Shown here: one piece after another, positions 32,286-42,787 of the stretch
Position numbering within the stretch: position 1 is the first letter of the stretch
Layout: every line of letters starts with the position of its first letter
DNA from: Parapristionchus giblindavisi
Lineage: Eukaryota; Nematoda; Chromadorea; Rhabditida; Diplogasteridae
DNA length: 64,000 nt
NCBI GenBank assembly: GCA_943737045.1
Contig: CALSFV010000050.1
Span: forward strand, 372,001 to 436,000
Direction of reading: 5' to 3'
Made by a program: the position numbers and the translations under genes
The notes under the pieces: model-generated
The model's database searches: none
What the model was told of the DNA's origin: nothing
The model's input: only the letters and a program-made list of their open reading frames with translations

Positions 32286-33650
32286 ATAGAGTGTGATTTT
32301 AGTACACGAGTGTGAGAGCGATAGTAGGTTGCTCAATCAATCAATAACAAACTATAGTCTACCGTATACCTGAGAGGCTTCGGGGATGGGCGTGAGTGGG
32401 GTGGGCATTGTCGAGTAGTTTGTTAGCGAGGATGAAGTGTACGTCGTGACGTCATCATCATCACTCCTGCTATTCGTCGAGTGTGCAGCAGACGTCATGC
32501 GCTCCTCCACCACGACGGTAGGAGCTACCGTATCCTCATCACGGGGTACGGTAGGAGTTACAGTATCCTCATCACGGGGTACGGTAGGAGTTACAGTATC
32601 CTCATCATGGGGTACGGTAGGAGCTACCGTATCCTCATCACGGGGTACGGTGGGTGATATGGTAGACGCGGACGAGGTCACAGGAGTGTTGGGCGGCGGA
32701 ACCGTGGTATCCACACTATATCGACGCTCCTACAAAAAATCAATCAATCAATAAATCAATCGATATCGTCTCAGAGCCTACCGTACCTTCTTCGAGTCGG
32801 CAATCGCAGCACTCACGCCCATTCTCGGCTGGACTGCGCGACCAGAACCAGAGCCGGATGATAGCACATCACAAGGAGACTAAACAAACACCCGTCAGAT
32901 CTATGTTTCACTATGCTCATATCAACCTAAAGCTTACACATTCCGCCTACACTATCCGTTGTTAGACAAATTATTTGTTGTTACCTTCGGGACTTCTCGT
33001 TGATATTGAGATGGTGGCGGCGGTATCGTTGATGATAGATCATGATGATGATGGGGTATCGATGATGACGTCACCACTGGAGGCTTCATAAAAGAGGAGT
33101 AGGCGCCAAACGGACCCCGCGGCACCTGAGAATGGAAGGCCAATTCAAATTACAATCAAGTAATCTACAACGCACTAACGGATACCAATCGATAACCCAC
33201 TACCACACACCAATCGATAATCACCTACGAAATGCCAATCGAAAACTCACTACCGTACACCAATCGATAATCCCCTACCATATGCTAATCAATAATCCCC
33301 TACCATGTACTAATCGATAACGCATTACCGTATGCCAATCAACTCACCGTACTCACCGTGGTCGGCTGGAAGTTGCGAATGAAGTCGGCTACGCCCGATC
33401 GCACACTCTCCTCACTCGAGGACGACTGAGTGTGCCAGGTGGAACTAGCGTCTGGTGATTGACGCTGTAGACACTGTAGATAACGCTGCAGTAACTGCGG
33501 ATTCTGCAACACCTCTGGTTGTTGCAGCAGCTCATGGTACACTGTCGCCTAAAATCGATCAGACAATTGGCCAAAGTTAGAGAAATGTAAGATACAATGA
33601 GAAAATAAATAAATGTGTAAAACACCTACATCGCGAATATGACGATCCAT
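21392..33650 (-). CDS. Large Q/G/acid-rich protein, family not recognised (gene D)
   Basis: The start ATG (33650) follows TTTTCTCAG, then MDRHIRD. Exons that join well: 33650-33630, 33548-33357, 33125-32985, 32879-32787, 32729-32370, 32212-32102, 32032-31961, 31714-31622, 31581-30928, 30625-30566, 30518-30423, 30199-30005, 29699-29622, 29355-29302, 29244-29182, 29105-28791, 28471-28421, 25039-24887, 24285-24189; then less certain exons near 24080, 23870, 23690-23575, 23321-23033, 22800, 22655-22508, 22345-22210, 22155-22090, 22028-21982, 21810, 21485-21392 (stop TAG). Composition in order: Gln-rich start, repeats (TVPRDEDTV; EHTVPEPVSID), acidic stretches, a charged coil (EEAERREREEELRR), W-containing QGAPSAPWSS repeats, poly-Gln, Gly-rich RGG-like tail ending QLEEEEW. 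It suggests a disordered RNA-associated scaffold; no named domain seen. Phase breaks near 24.0-24.3 kb are unresolved. Confidence 0.6.
21528..21728. mobile_element. MITE family G, copy 1
   Basis: Starts GTCGAATAGCTAGG, contains repeated AATGCGGTCAGG units and ends ACATACTTTTCGAC. Other copies: 29365-29533, 51851-52008, 53021-53222. Lies in the last introns of gene D. Confidence 0.8.
23697..23803. repeat. (AAT)n microsatellite
   Basis: About 100 bp of AAT repeats in a gene D intron, immediately next to the acceptor of exon 23690-23575. Similar tracts lie at 28557-28612, 32224-32284, 36262-36330, 37650-37765, 42663-42785, 52272-52322 and 24820-24872. Confidence 0.95.
25224..26492. mobile_element. 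1.27-kb foldback element F4 flanked by TTAA, with tRNA-like module
   Basis: Ends GAGCCCGTTTGCGTAAGAGT and the inverse, each bordered by TTAA (25220-25223; 26493-26496), as for piggyBac-type insertions. The arms are almost complementary over more than 500 bp. The left arm has a tRNA-like segment (25739-25812: GTGTATACTGTAGTGGATAAGG and GGCTTCGATCCCC); the right arm has the inverse with an internal deletion. It lies in a large gene D intron. Confidence 0.82.
26528..26694 (-). other. tRNA-like sequence in short inverted flanks
   Basis: On the minus strand, GCCGAGATGGCTTAATGGATAGAGC (written here in parts: GCCGAGATGGCTTAATGG, ATAGAGC) followed by AGGTTCGAATCCCGCC looks like tRNA A and B boxes; a possible TTTGTTT anticodon loop would read UGU. 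The 5' and 3' acceptor ends do not match, so I treat it as a tRNA-derived repeat. Flanks GCAAAGTTGAT / ATCAACTTTCGC are inverted. Confidence 0.5.
26734..28160. mobile_element. 1.43-kb foldback element F3 with tRNA-like modules in both arms
   Basis: Ends CAAGGGAAGTATAGTGCGCC and the inverse with TCA on both sides (26731-26733; 28161-28163), the same terminal motif and duplication as F1. Both arms carry a tRNA-like segment (26920-26990 plus strand; 27905-27973 minus strand) with TGGCCGGATGGATAAG and GAGTTCGATTCCC. No transposase frame. It lies in the same gene D intron as F4, so two giant foldbacks are adjacent. Confidence 0.85.
29365..29533. mobile_element. MITE family G, copy 2
   Basis: GTCGAATAGCTAGGTTATCG start and GCAACATACTTTTCGACC end, with internal GCGGACAGGTTTTTCG units; in a gene D intron. 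Confidence 0.8.
29734..29852. repeat. Family H hairpin copy
   Basis: Full-length copy: TTAAAGACACACCCTAACC left end, CTCTGGCAACGTTCTCTCG core, mirrored GCGAGAGAGCATTGCCAGA and right end AACTCGGATGTGTTATAA. Intronic in gene D. Confidence 0.8.
30766..30897. mobile_element. MITE family M, copy 2
   Basis: Ends TACTAGGTCGGATGAGAGCC and GGTTCTCATCCGACCTAGTG with core GCATATGAGAGACAAACGC. It sits just 30 bp from the donor of gene D exon 31581-30928. Confidence 0.85.
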
Positions 33651-34720
33651 CTGAGAAAATGGAGCACCCTGACCTTAAAATTAGATGAATTAGCTCAATC
33701 TGTAGGGAATCAAAATCGTGGCAAATCATCTTCCCCATCACAAAAGTAATTAATCAGCAGTAAACCCATATCCTTAGGTCATCAAATCGTAGAAAACCGT
33801 TTTAACACCGTATCATAATAGAGATTAATCTACAGCACCCCCCCCCCCCACAATTACCTTCTACAGTAACCCATGCTATCACCTCCTACAGTAACACGTA
33901 ACACCCTACAATCACCTACAGTAACCCCCTACCATCACATCCTACAGTATCCCCCACCGTATCCTAAGTGCATGTATGTCCGCATGTCTGCCTCTTCTCA
34001 CCCCATGCGTGCTCAGCCACAACACAACACAGTCTCATCATTCTCAATTCATTTATCCAGGACAAAATCGATAACCGGCAAAAACATTTAAAAGGGTACT
34101 AGATTTAGCAGGAGTGATACATGACGTGAGAGATAAATGAATAAATGAGAATGAGACCGGCTGCACTTGCGAGACAGACGCACACAGAGGACGATCAACA
34201 GTACGATGAGGAGAGACGCATAGATGACGTATCCATGAACGCTGCCAAACCGTTTGCCCAATAAACGTGATGTCACAACCGAAGCGAGAGGATCTTTGGC
34301 ACACGCCTCCGCTTGAGACGTCTTGTTTATCGACTAACGGTTTGCCACCGTTCATGGATACAATATCTGATATCGCTCTCGGACATACGAACATACACAC
34401 AGACGTACAACACGACGATTTTATACCGAAAAAGTGGATATAGAAGAGGTTGATGACCATTTAAATTTTACGGGATTAGTTCAGAGATGGGGGGTGGGTG
34501 TAGCGAATTGAGCAGACAAAAATTAGGAAATTGGGGCCAGAACATTGTGAAAGGGTCAAACAAGGCATTAACAGATAAAAAAAAGCGGATGAAAACATGG
34601 GTAAGACAAGGCAGAACAAGAAAAGTACGAGAGAGAAGAGCCAGAGGTGCAAAGTCAGAGCCAATTCCAGAGGTAGCTAGCCGGTGCTAGCTAGCTAGCT
34701 AGGCAAGTACTACACTACAC
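33651..34720. other. Spacer between genes C and D
   Basis: About 1.07 kb between two minus-strand genes. It contains a C-run (33840-33851), CTACAGTAACC/CCTACAGTA tandem words (33860-33960) and a copy (34226-34372) of the foldback family starting ATCCATGAACG. ATGs here have no support. Whether genes C and D form an operon cannot be judged; the gap is longer than typical nematode operon spacing. Confidence 0.5.
34226..34372. mobile_element. Foldback family T (TCCATGAACG...CGTTCATGGA)
   Basis: Inverted ends GTATCCATGAACGCTGCC and GCCACCGTTCATGGATAC with inner AAACCGTTTG and AAACGTGATGTCAC. Related copies: 38290-38600, 46737-46865, 51777-52055. Confidence 0.7.
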
Positions 34721-37649
34721 CTATGGATGAGCCACCCCTCCACCTCCACCTCCTCGTCCTCTTCCAGCACCATTATGATTATTCTTTCTAGTATAAGAGG
34801 TCTTCCGGGGCGCGCCCTTCCTAGCTCCCTCACCCTGTACAGCGTCTCCTCGAGGCTGACGCTGAGCTCCCTGCTGCTGCTCTCCTTGACGCTGATTCTG
34901 CGGGACCCACTGCTGCTGGTGATGCAGAGCTCCCTGCTGGTGCTGAGTCAGAGCTCCCTGGTGCTCGCTCTGATGGAATCCCTTGTGCTGCAGATCCGGA
35001 TGATCCTTCAGGTTGCGCACGTCAGACGATGCAGGCGCTCGAACGAGCGGCGGAACCTTCGCAGGCGGTTGATTCTCATCCCTCGGCTCATCCTTGGCTG
35101 GCTCCGCCTATATGAGAAGTAATCAATAATTGAACGAAAAAAGTCAATAACTGCAAAAAATCAATATATACCTGAACTGAGCTCGAGGTCGACTGCGAAC
35201 GAGAGGCCTGTCTGTCTCCTCTGTCTCTCCACGACACGTCTTGATCGCCTGAAATCATATTCAATCAATATTCTTATATTCAATCAATAATGACCATTCA
35301 ATCAATAATCTCATAGTCAATCAACATTAAATAAAATACTAGATGAGTCAATCAGTAATGAACATTTAATCGATATTCAATCAATATTCTTATTTTCAAT
35401 CAATAATCTCACTTTTCGACACTTGATGAGACTGCGACTGATGTTGATCAACGCGCTTCGAGCCATCCTGCAATGCTTGTAGGCAATTAAAACAAATTTT
35501 AAAAAATCAATAAATAAAATCAATCATCAAAAATCAATCAATAATCAATAATATGCATACCTTCTGATTTGGCTGACTCTGATTCTGATTCTGTTGTGCG
35601 TACTGTCGATCAGCTTGACGAGGTTGTTGTTGTTGAGTGGGCAGAGCCTGTAATAGATCGATATATCGATCGTTCACTTAGGGGGGGGGGGGGGCGTAGG
35701 GTGCAAACCTGCTCGGTCGCACGAGTCTTGTCAGCTGGCGCGGCGGCTGACGCACGATCCTGCAACACAAATTGTGATGTAATATTCATTGTACAGACCA
35801 TATATTTTCGAGCACCCACATTGTGGGTATGGGTCAGTTTAAAAATTGGCCGGCTTATAAAAAACTGGTCACTTTATCACATATTTGCCAAAATGGGCGA
35901 AAAATAAGCAATATTACGAACCAGTTTACGATTGAGCCAGATCATAACAATTACGGATCAGCTTATAATTCTGGAAATTTGAGTTGAACAAAAATGTATG
36001 GTACAGGCTCCGGTAATTTAAAACTGTAGAAGCGTCCCTTGTTGTCACTATATTTTGCAAGTTAACTTAAAGTAACACTACAAGTGCAAGGTCGCTTGAT
36101 ATAAGTATTTGCTGCTTGAAGCCTCAAATATCACATTCTACACTAACCTTGCGCTGTCCCTTGCCCGATCGGAGCACCTGGTTCTGGGTGCGCCACGCAG
36201 CCAGCGATTCTTCTTCGTCGGGCATCACGTCTATAACACTTATTATTGCTATTACTATTATGCATTAACATTATTATTATTATTATTATTATTATTATGT
36301 AATAGCATTATTATTATTATTATATATTATTATTTATCAAGCCAACTGCACCCACCAGACGACGCTCTGGCATGGATGGCAGTGTGGGCGGGGCTTGAGG
36401 CGGGCGCGAGGCTGAGCACCAGCGGAGTCGCATCTTCAGTGCACGCGTACTTGATCAGCTGGGGCAGCAGCTCTGTGGATAGCTGCACAAGGAGAACCTG
36501 AAATCAATCAATAAATCAATAATAATACTCAATAAATCAATAACCTCCTTATCATCCTTAGCCATTCTGTCGTAGTTGACTGCCATCTCGACTACCGGAA
36601 TACGAAGAGTCAGCACAATCTGATCCAACCACGAGTACAGTACCTGAAGTGACAAAAAGATACTGTAGCTCAGGGTTACGGTAGGCTCAGTTTACGGTAC
36701 TACCCGTGCAACAGTAGCATCCCTTAAAGCGGACTGACCTTCTGTTCAATCGGACTGTCGGAGACGAAGACGGCGAGTGAGGTCCTCTTCGTGACACGCT
36801 CTCGCCACAGCAAAGCCAGACCGGCAAGCAGGCCTAGAAGAGTACATTCATCATTCTTTATTTGTTTACTTATTTATCATACATCACGAAGACGTTTCAG
36901 CAAGTAGAAAACGATATAAATGAAGAAGATTTGCACAAGGAAATATGACGTGAGATCGTTCAAGAACCATCTACAGTATGTCAAAAATACTAGTACCAAT
37001 ACAGTACCACAGGAGTCCGTTCTACAGTATCAGCGCCTAATACAGTACCTCTGGTCTTGTCCTGCTTAAGTCGATTGTGCAGCATAGATGGTGAACCATG
37101 AAGCAGATTCTGCTCAGCGAGAAGCACCTCGAGCAATTCCAGATGACACACGAGACATTCCTGAATATCGATACCAATCAAAAAAATCAATAATCGATTG
37201 ATCTACCTTGAAGATCTCGCAGGGAATGTCCATGGGAGAGGCACGCTCAGCCACATCAGCCGCCATTGCTCGGGCTGCGTCCACTGCCGCGAACGCGCAC
37301 AACGACATGTAGATGGCGCGCATCGACGCTTGCAGTATCTGAATCTGCAAAGGACGAGCCAATCGATATTTCCGATAGTGACGCAATCAATCGATAATTC
37401 GTTTCATCTAAATATCTACCGTACCTTCAGCTTCGAGTCCATCGTATTGTTCGACGGCATCTTTTGTGCGAGAATGATAGCGTAGCAACGGTAGGCCAGG
37501 ATCTGCAAATCAATCGATCGATATTTGGGCCCCGGGATACCGTAATCCTTACCAACTCGAGCGGATTCTTCCTCTCCGAGGGAGTGTTGATGAGGAGTTC
37601 GGCCATGGTGTGCACGTCGCCAGACAGCAGGCGGCTGTCAAGATGGTAC

Positions 37650-37702
<53 letters not shown>

Positions 37703-40354
37703 CGTAATAATAATAATAATAATATTAATAATAATAATCATAATAATAATAATAATAATAATAAATAACAACAACAACAATAATAAAAGGAATTATGCAA
37801 ATATGTAACATAATGATGAGATCTACCGTGTATAGTGGAGCCAGATCGTGCGTTCCTGCTTGAGAGAATCGAGCCAATTGCGGTGCAGCGCCTCGCACGT
37901 GTCACCCTCCGGATCCAATAGCGAACGAGCTATGATGAGCGCGTCCCTGAATGCTCACCATCGTTTCCAAATCATAGAAACAAAACATAAACAAAAAAGT
38001 GCTAGACGACCAACCAGGCGTATCCGTGTCGCTTGGCCAGATAGAATAGGCCGGTCTCGATGACGGTCTGATCCGACGAGGCGATCATTGCCAGATGGAG
38101 GGCGAGATCGAGCGAGCAGATCTTCACAGGGTCAGCAGCAGCGTCCACATTCGCAAGCGCGCTGTTCACCGTCTTCAGTATGTCTATACCTGGAATTGAT
38201 TAAATTAAATTAAATTAATTAATTTCAAATGATGACAATAGATGAAGGCCACGCTCTGGTATGACCAGAGGGGTTTAATAATCAGATGCCGTTTGAATAT
38301 GAACATTGGCAAACCGTTTCCCGGCAAACGTGACGTCACAAGCGTAGGCGAATTCCGATTACCCCCTACGCTTGTGACATCACGTTTGAAGACTTTGCTA
38401 ATGTTCATGCCTACGACCTCATTGTCAGGCCACCCTCTGGTATGGCCAAGCGGGATTGATAATCAGTATAGCTATCCATGAACGTTGGCAAACCGTTTGT
38501 CGACAAACGTGACGTCACAGCTGTAGGCGGAGACGTTTGCCAGAGATCCCCCTTACGCTTTTGCCGGCAAACGATTCGCCAACGATCATGGACACCGCCT
38601 CAGGAGGGTGTTTAAAACGCCAGTGCGCAAGGTTAGGAGCGATCATACATTTTCGGTACCCTCGCCGTCTATTTTTATACTTTTATATGTGGGTCAATTC
38701 TTGAAATAGAGTGGGTTGATTCACAAAATTCGTTATTTTCGCATAAAAATCGTCATTTTTAGCTTCATTCTTTTATCAAGTGGCCTTATATAGTGGGTCA
38801 ATCCTCGCACTGCGAGGGTATGGCAATGTATGGGAGCGATGCTCACCAGACATCCTTGAATCGGGTGCCCAGAGGTCGTAGCGGAAAGAGTGAGCAGTCA
38901 TCTCTCTCGACACTTCGGGGAATCGACGATTGATCAGTAGCAGATCTAGTAGACGAATCACATCTCCTGGCCCGCCATTGGCCGCGAGTGTCCGCAGATC
39001 GTCAACTGCAAAGCATCGGAATTATAAAAAAAAACAACGTATCCATACATTTTCGGCGCCCTCAAAGGATTGTTTTATATAGTGCGTCGATTTTCGAAAT
39101 ATAGTGGTGTATATCCCGAAAATGAGCCATATATAGTTGGTCAATCCTCACGCGGTGAGGGTATGAAAATGATGAACGTTTCTCAAATTTGGTGTGACTT
39201 GTGGATGCTGTGTGAGACCAGTTAGTATGAAGAGAGAAACTATATTACTCAGACGTTTCGAGGATTATTTCCTCATCATCAGTGAGATTGGATTACCTAC
39301 AATGGATGGAATGAGAATATATCCTATTCGGTTCTGCTCTTGTTCTCTAGTCGTTGATTTTTCACATATTCTCATTCCATCCATTGTAGGTAATCCAATC
39401 TCACTGATGATGAGGAAATAATCCTCGAAACGTCTGAGTAATAAAGTTTCTCTCTTCATACTAACTGATCTCACACAGCATCCACAAGTCACACCAAATA
39501 TACACCAAAATGAAGATAACTGAGTATTCTAAAGTTTCTCAAATTCTCTCGCACGATTAGGTAAAGTTGCCCCCCCCCTCCGTATAGACTGCTCACAATA
39601 GGGAGATCATGCCAGAATGATCGCCTCTCATTTCATTTGTATCGTCATTGTAACCCCCAATGATGATAATGTTGGTCTCGAGTCCTTGTTATACTTCAAA
39701 TGATAGTTCTTTCACTCACTGAAGCCATCAATGTTGATCTGCCCCTTGTCGCCGAGGATCAAGCTGAGCAGAATCGGGTTGACCTGAATAATAAAAAATA
39801 GTTTAAAAAAATACAGTCCCATCCCACCTGTGAATTGTTGAAATTCAGTAATAGAGAAAACTCGGAGGGATAGCTGATCGAGGCCTGAAATAAACAAAAA
39901 TAACATTTGAAATAACATTGCACAAAGCATTCCCATTGTCAGGTGTTCGATTCCATGCATGATCATTCATGAATAGATCTTCCGTGTTCAGGCATGTGCT
40001 CTGAGATTCCATACAAGATCATGGAAAATTCATGCATGATTCGAGATCGTGCCATTAATTGCAAAAAATTTTACTTGAATCGCGCTGAAGTTTTAAACAC
40101 CGAAGTTTGAACAGCTTAAAAAGTTAGAAAGATTTCTCACATTCTTCTCCTCCTTGAGAAGAACAGTGCCAAATATTTTAGCTTGTTCGGCGATGCAGAA
40201 CTTGATGTGTCTATCGAAGAAGTAAGAGATAGCAGTAGTGTCATAACGAGGCAAGATGGAATCTGGAAATAATAAAATAAATATTTAAAAGGATTAATGA
40301 ACAAATAAACACGCTACTTGGTTCTTGCGGCTCCTGAATGGCTCCGTCGTCCAT
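34721..40354 (-). CDS. Helix-rich protein with Gln-rich and Gly/Arg-rich tail, not recognised (gene C)
   Basis: Start MDDGAIQEPQEP at 40354. In-phase exons: 40354-40318, 40262-40141, 39884-39828, 39783-39720, 39005-38847, 38189-38015, then about 37951-37829, 37637-37553, 37502-37425, 37346-37206, 37161-37050, 36834-36740, 36642-36546, 36498-36358, 36230-36150, 35762-35711, 35648-35562, 35470-35415, 35250-35172 and final 35107-34721 (stop TAG). The N-terminal ~480 residues look all-alpha with amphipathic segments (DLLLINRRFPEVSREMTAHS; LDLALHLAMIASSDQ; CLVCHLELLEVLLAEQNLL), suggesting HEAT/TPR-like packing. The C-terminus turns low-complexity: Gln/His runs, then basic GARKGAPRKTS and a GRGRGGGGGG end. 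This layout suits a scaffold binding RNA or RNP factors, but I cannot name it. Large introns hold foldbacks (39186-39500). Confidence 0.65.
35800..36040. repeat. Foldback-like repeat, GAGCACCCACATTGTG family
   Basis: ATATTTTCGAGCACCCACAT followed by GGGTCAGTTT and ATAATT-GAT words; shares GAGCACCCACATTGTGGGTA and GGTCAGTTT with 50763-50970. Intronic in gene C. Confidence 0.45.
38240..38600. mobile_element. Tandem/inverted copies of foldback family T
   Basis: Two adjacent foldback units: AACATTGGCAAACCGTTTCC with CGTGACGTCACAAGCG, then ATCCATGAACGTTGGC ... CGATCATGGA. Intronic in gene C between exons 39005-38847 and 38189-38015. Confidence 0.65.
38645..38826. mobile_element. MITE family C (CATTTTCGGTACCCTCG...CGAGGGTATG)
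   Basis: Ends CATTTTCGGTACCCTCG and CTGCGAGGGTATGG with internal TATAGTGGGTCAATCCTCGC. Related copies at 39043-39166, 44241-44352, 45465-45622 and 47503-47690, all intronic. Confidence 0.7.
39186..39500. mobile_element. Near-perfect 315-bp palindrome
   Basis: TTTGGTGTGACTTGTGGATG on the left is repeated inverted on the right, with about 140-bp arms of very high identity around a centre near 39343. The high match between arms suggests a recent origin or ongoing conversion. Gene C intron. Confidence 0.85.
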
Positions 40355-41919
40355 ACTTCCACCTCAACAAGACAGAAAATTAAACATAAAACGATGAAAA
40401 AAAGAAAAAAAGAAGGAAAAACAACATCCGAGAAATTTCGCAATTATCGCCAGAAGCCATCAATACCGATTGGTCCCGTACGGAACTCCAAAATTGCGCT
40501 AAATTTAAACTTTATACCGTATACTTTAAAACATTGATTTTCTTTATAAAATATTGAAATAAAACTTTGATAAGTTAATTGGCTTGATTGAATGTAATTA
40601 GAAACTACGCATCTAAATGGGGAAATATTTGAATCTAATTAGAACTACAAATCTGTTTAGGATTTTTTTAAAATCCAATTAGAAACTACTAATCTAATCA
40701 GATTTTTGAAGCTAGTTAGGTGATTTTCGAAACTAATTCTGCCACGTTAGGAGTTAATCGCGCTCGAATTACAAAATGAGTTGTCCGAACTCTAGGTGCC
40801 GTATACGGCCGTATGTACTTACAATAATGTTGCTGAATGATTCTCTTCAAACTCGTAAATCAATAGATTTAAAAATTAACTTTATTTAGTTATTAGACAC
40901 ATATGAACGGTACAATCATTGGAAAATCAAGAATTATTTGAAATATTGATGCATATGCATCTAAGTTTTTGTTGTTTTTGTGGTCTGAACGAAATCGAAA
41001 GCTACAATATACATCATTATTTCAAATTGATACCAAAAATCATTAGCTTCTGTGTGTGTGGGGGTGAGTGCCTATTCGTAGGTGACAAAACAAACAAAAA
41101 CGAGTAAAATGTGAGAACTGGTAACATATACCCAGCTAGCGATCTACAATGACCAGGTACGGTAAGTTCGGTGGACCGACCCATGGGGCAGATGCTTGAC
41201 CGATACCGTAACGCGAACGAAAGGGCGAAGACAAGGAAATCAGGATAATTCGATTTAAAAAAAAAGATTACGATGGGGAAATGAATTATGAAATTAATAC
41301 AGTGTGAGTTCTCTATTTCGATATCAAACAAATAAGTGACCTTCCACTTTTTTCATTAATCATTTGATTTAGATATTTCATTGATTGGTATCTGTATTTA
41401 AATCGATAATGCAGAAGTGCTATGCGTTCGGAGGATTTCTTCTTCCCTTGTCATTCAAAACTTTCTTAAAAAGCATCACACCACGAGCTAATTTGAAATT
41501 GAAATTGATTGTGACGGCCTTCATAGAAAGCACATATGAAGAAGATATAGAATGGCACATAAATAGTAATCGATATTTTTTTCTTAGTATATTATTCAAT
41601 TATTCTTCATCTGCTAGTCTACAGCATTATTCATGCGCGGTCACTGTGAAGACTGACAAATGGCTTGACAATCGAGGACTGACAAGCCGCTTGTCTAGCA
41701 ATCGTGATGTCTCCAACAATAAATTAGCAGCTTCGACAAAATGCTCCTCCTATGCTCACAACGTCGCGTTTCAGCTCCGAAATAAAGCTAAAAGGTCACC
41801 TATTTGTCGACGCAGAGAAACAATATACACAGTCAATCAAGCCATATTAATCGAGCATACAACAACACGAGTACGAAGCAGACAACCAAATCAATCAATA
41901 AAATCTCGATCAATCGATA
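40355..41919. other. Spacer between the F-box gene and gene C
   Basis: AT-rich, with AATTAGAAACTA-type short repeats (40600-40740). Open frames at 41385-41920 overlap the stop of the F-box gene antisense and show no splice-supported coding. Presumed promoter of gene C; no motif decided. Confidence 0.45.
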
Positions 41920-42660
41920 TCACTCCCATTCGCCGTACGGTAGATGCTTCTTGGCGGGACGAAATCGACCGCCGATCATGTGACCGCCCTCAACAGCACT
42001 GGCTGCTAGTAGCTTTTGATGCCGAATCTGCTCTTGAGTCAGCGTACACGCAGGCTTGGGAGGCGATCGAGCATTAGGTATACGGCGATGGACCTGTAAA
42101 GGAATACCGTGTCAGTTATCGATCCACCTACAGTATGCCAAAATGTAAAGTCAGTTATCGATCCATATACAGTACGCCAAAATGTAAACTCAGTTATCGA
42201 TCCACATACAGTACACCAAAATGTAAAGTCAGTTATCGATCCATATACAGTACGCCAAAATGTAAACTCAGTTATCGATCCACATACAGTACACCAAAAT
42301 GTAAAGTCAGTTATCGATTCATCTACAGTAGACAAAAGATGTAAAGCCAGTTCTCGATCCGATTCAGGGAGCATACAAATGCATACCGTACCTCAATGAT
42401 CTGCTTCATAGGGCCACGCGGACTCTCAACGTCCAGGAAGACCGACGAGAACAGTGCACGGAGCATGCCCTGAACATACGGTAATAATCAATATTGCGTG
42501 ACTACAGTAACCAATAATTACCGTAACCAAGAGCTACCGTACTCACCACATGATGGTCCAGATTATCGATTCGATGTTTGAGGGCAAACTTTCCGTACTC
42601 TAGCATCGGTGGCTTGGCGCCCTCGCCCAGATTGTACAGGACGATGGGATCGATTGCGAT

Positions 42661-42724
<64 letters not shown>

Positions 42725-42752
42725 TTAATAATTATAATATTAATAATAATAA

Positions 42753-42787
<35 letters not shown>

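Noticed and set aside
37427..37808. Poly-Ile frames on both strands
   Set aside because: ATT/AAT microsatellite in a gene C intron; real coding on the minus strand stops at flanking exons.
42109..42399. Frames with repeated VIDPYTVRQNVNS-like units
   Set aside because: A 39-bp tandem repeat whose period is a multiple of three keeps frames open; it is intronic.
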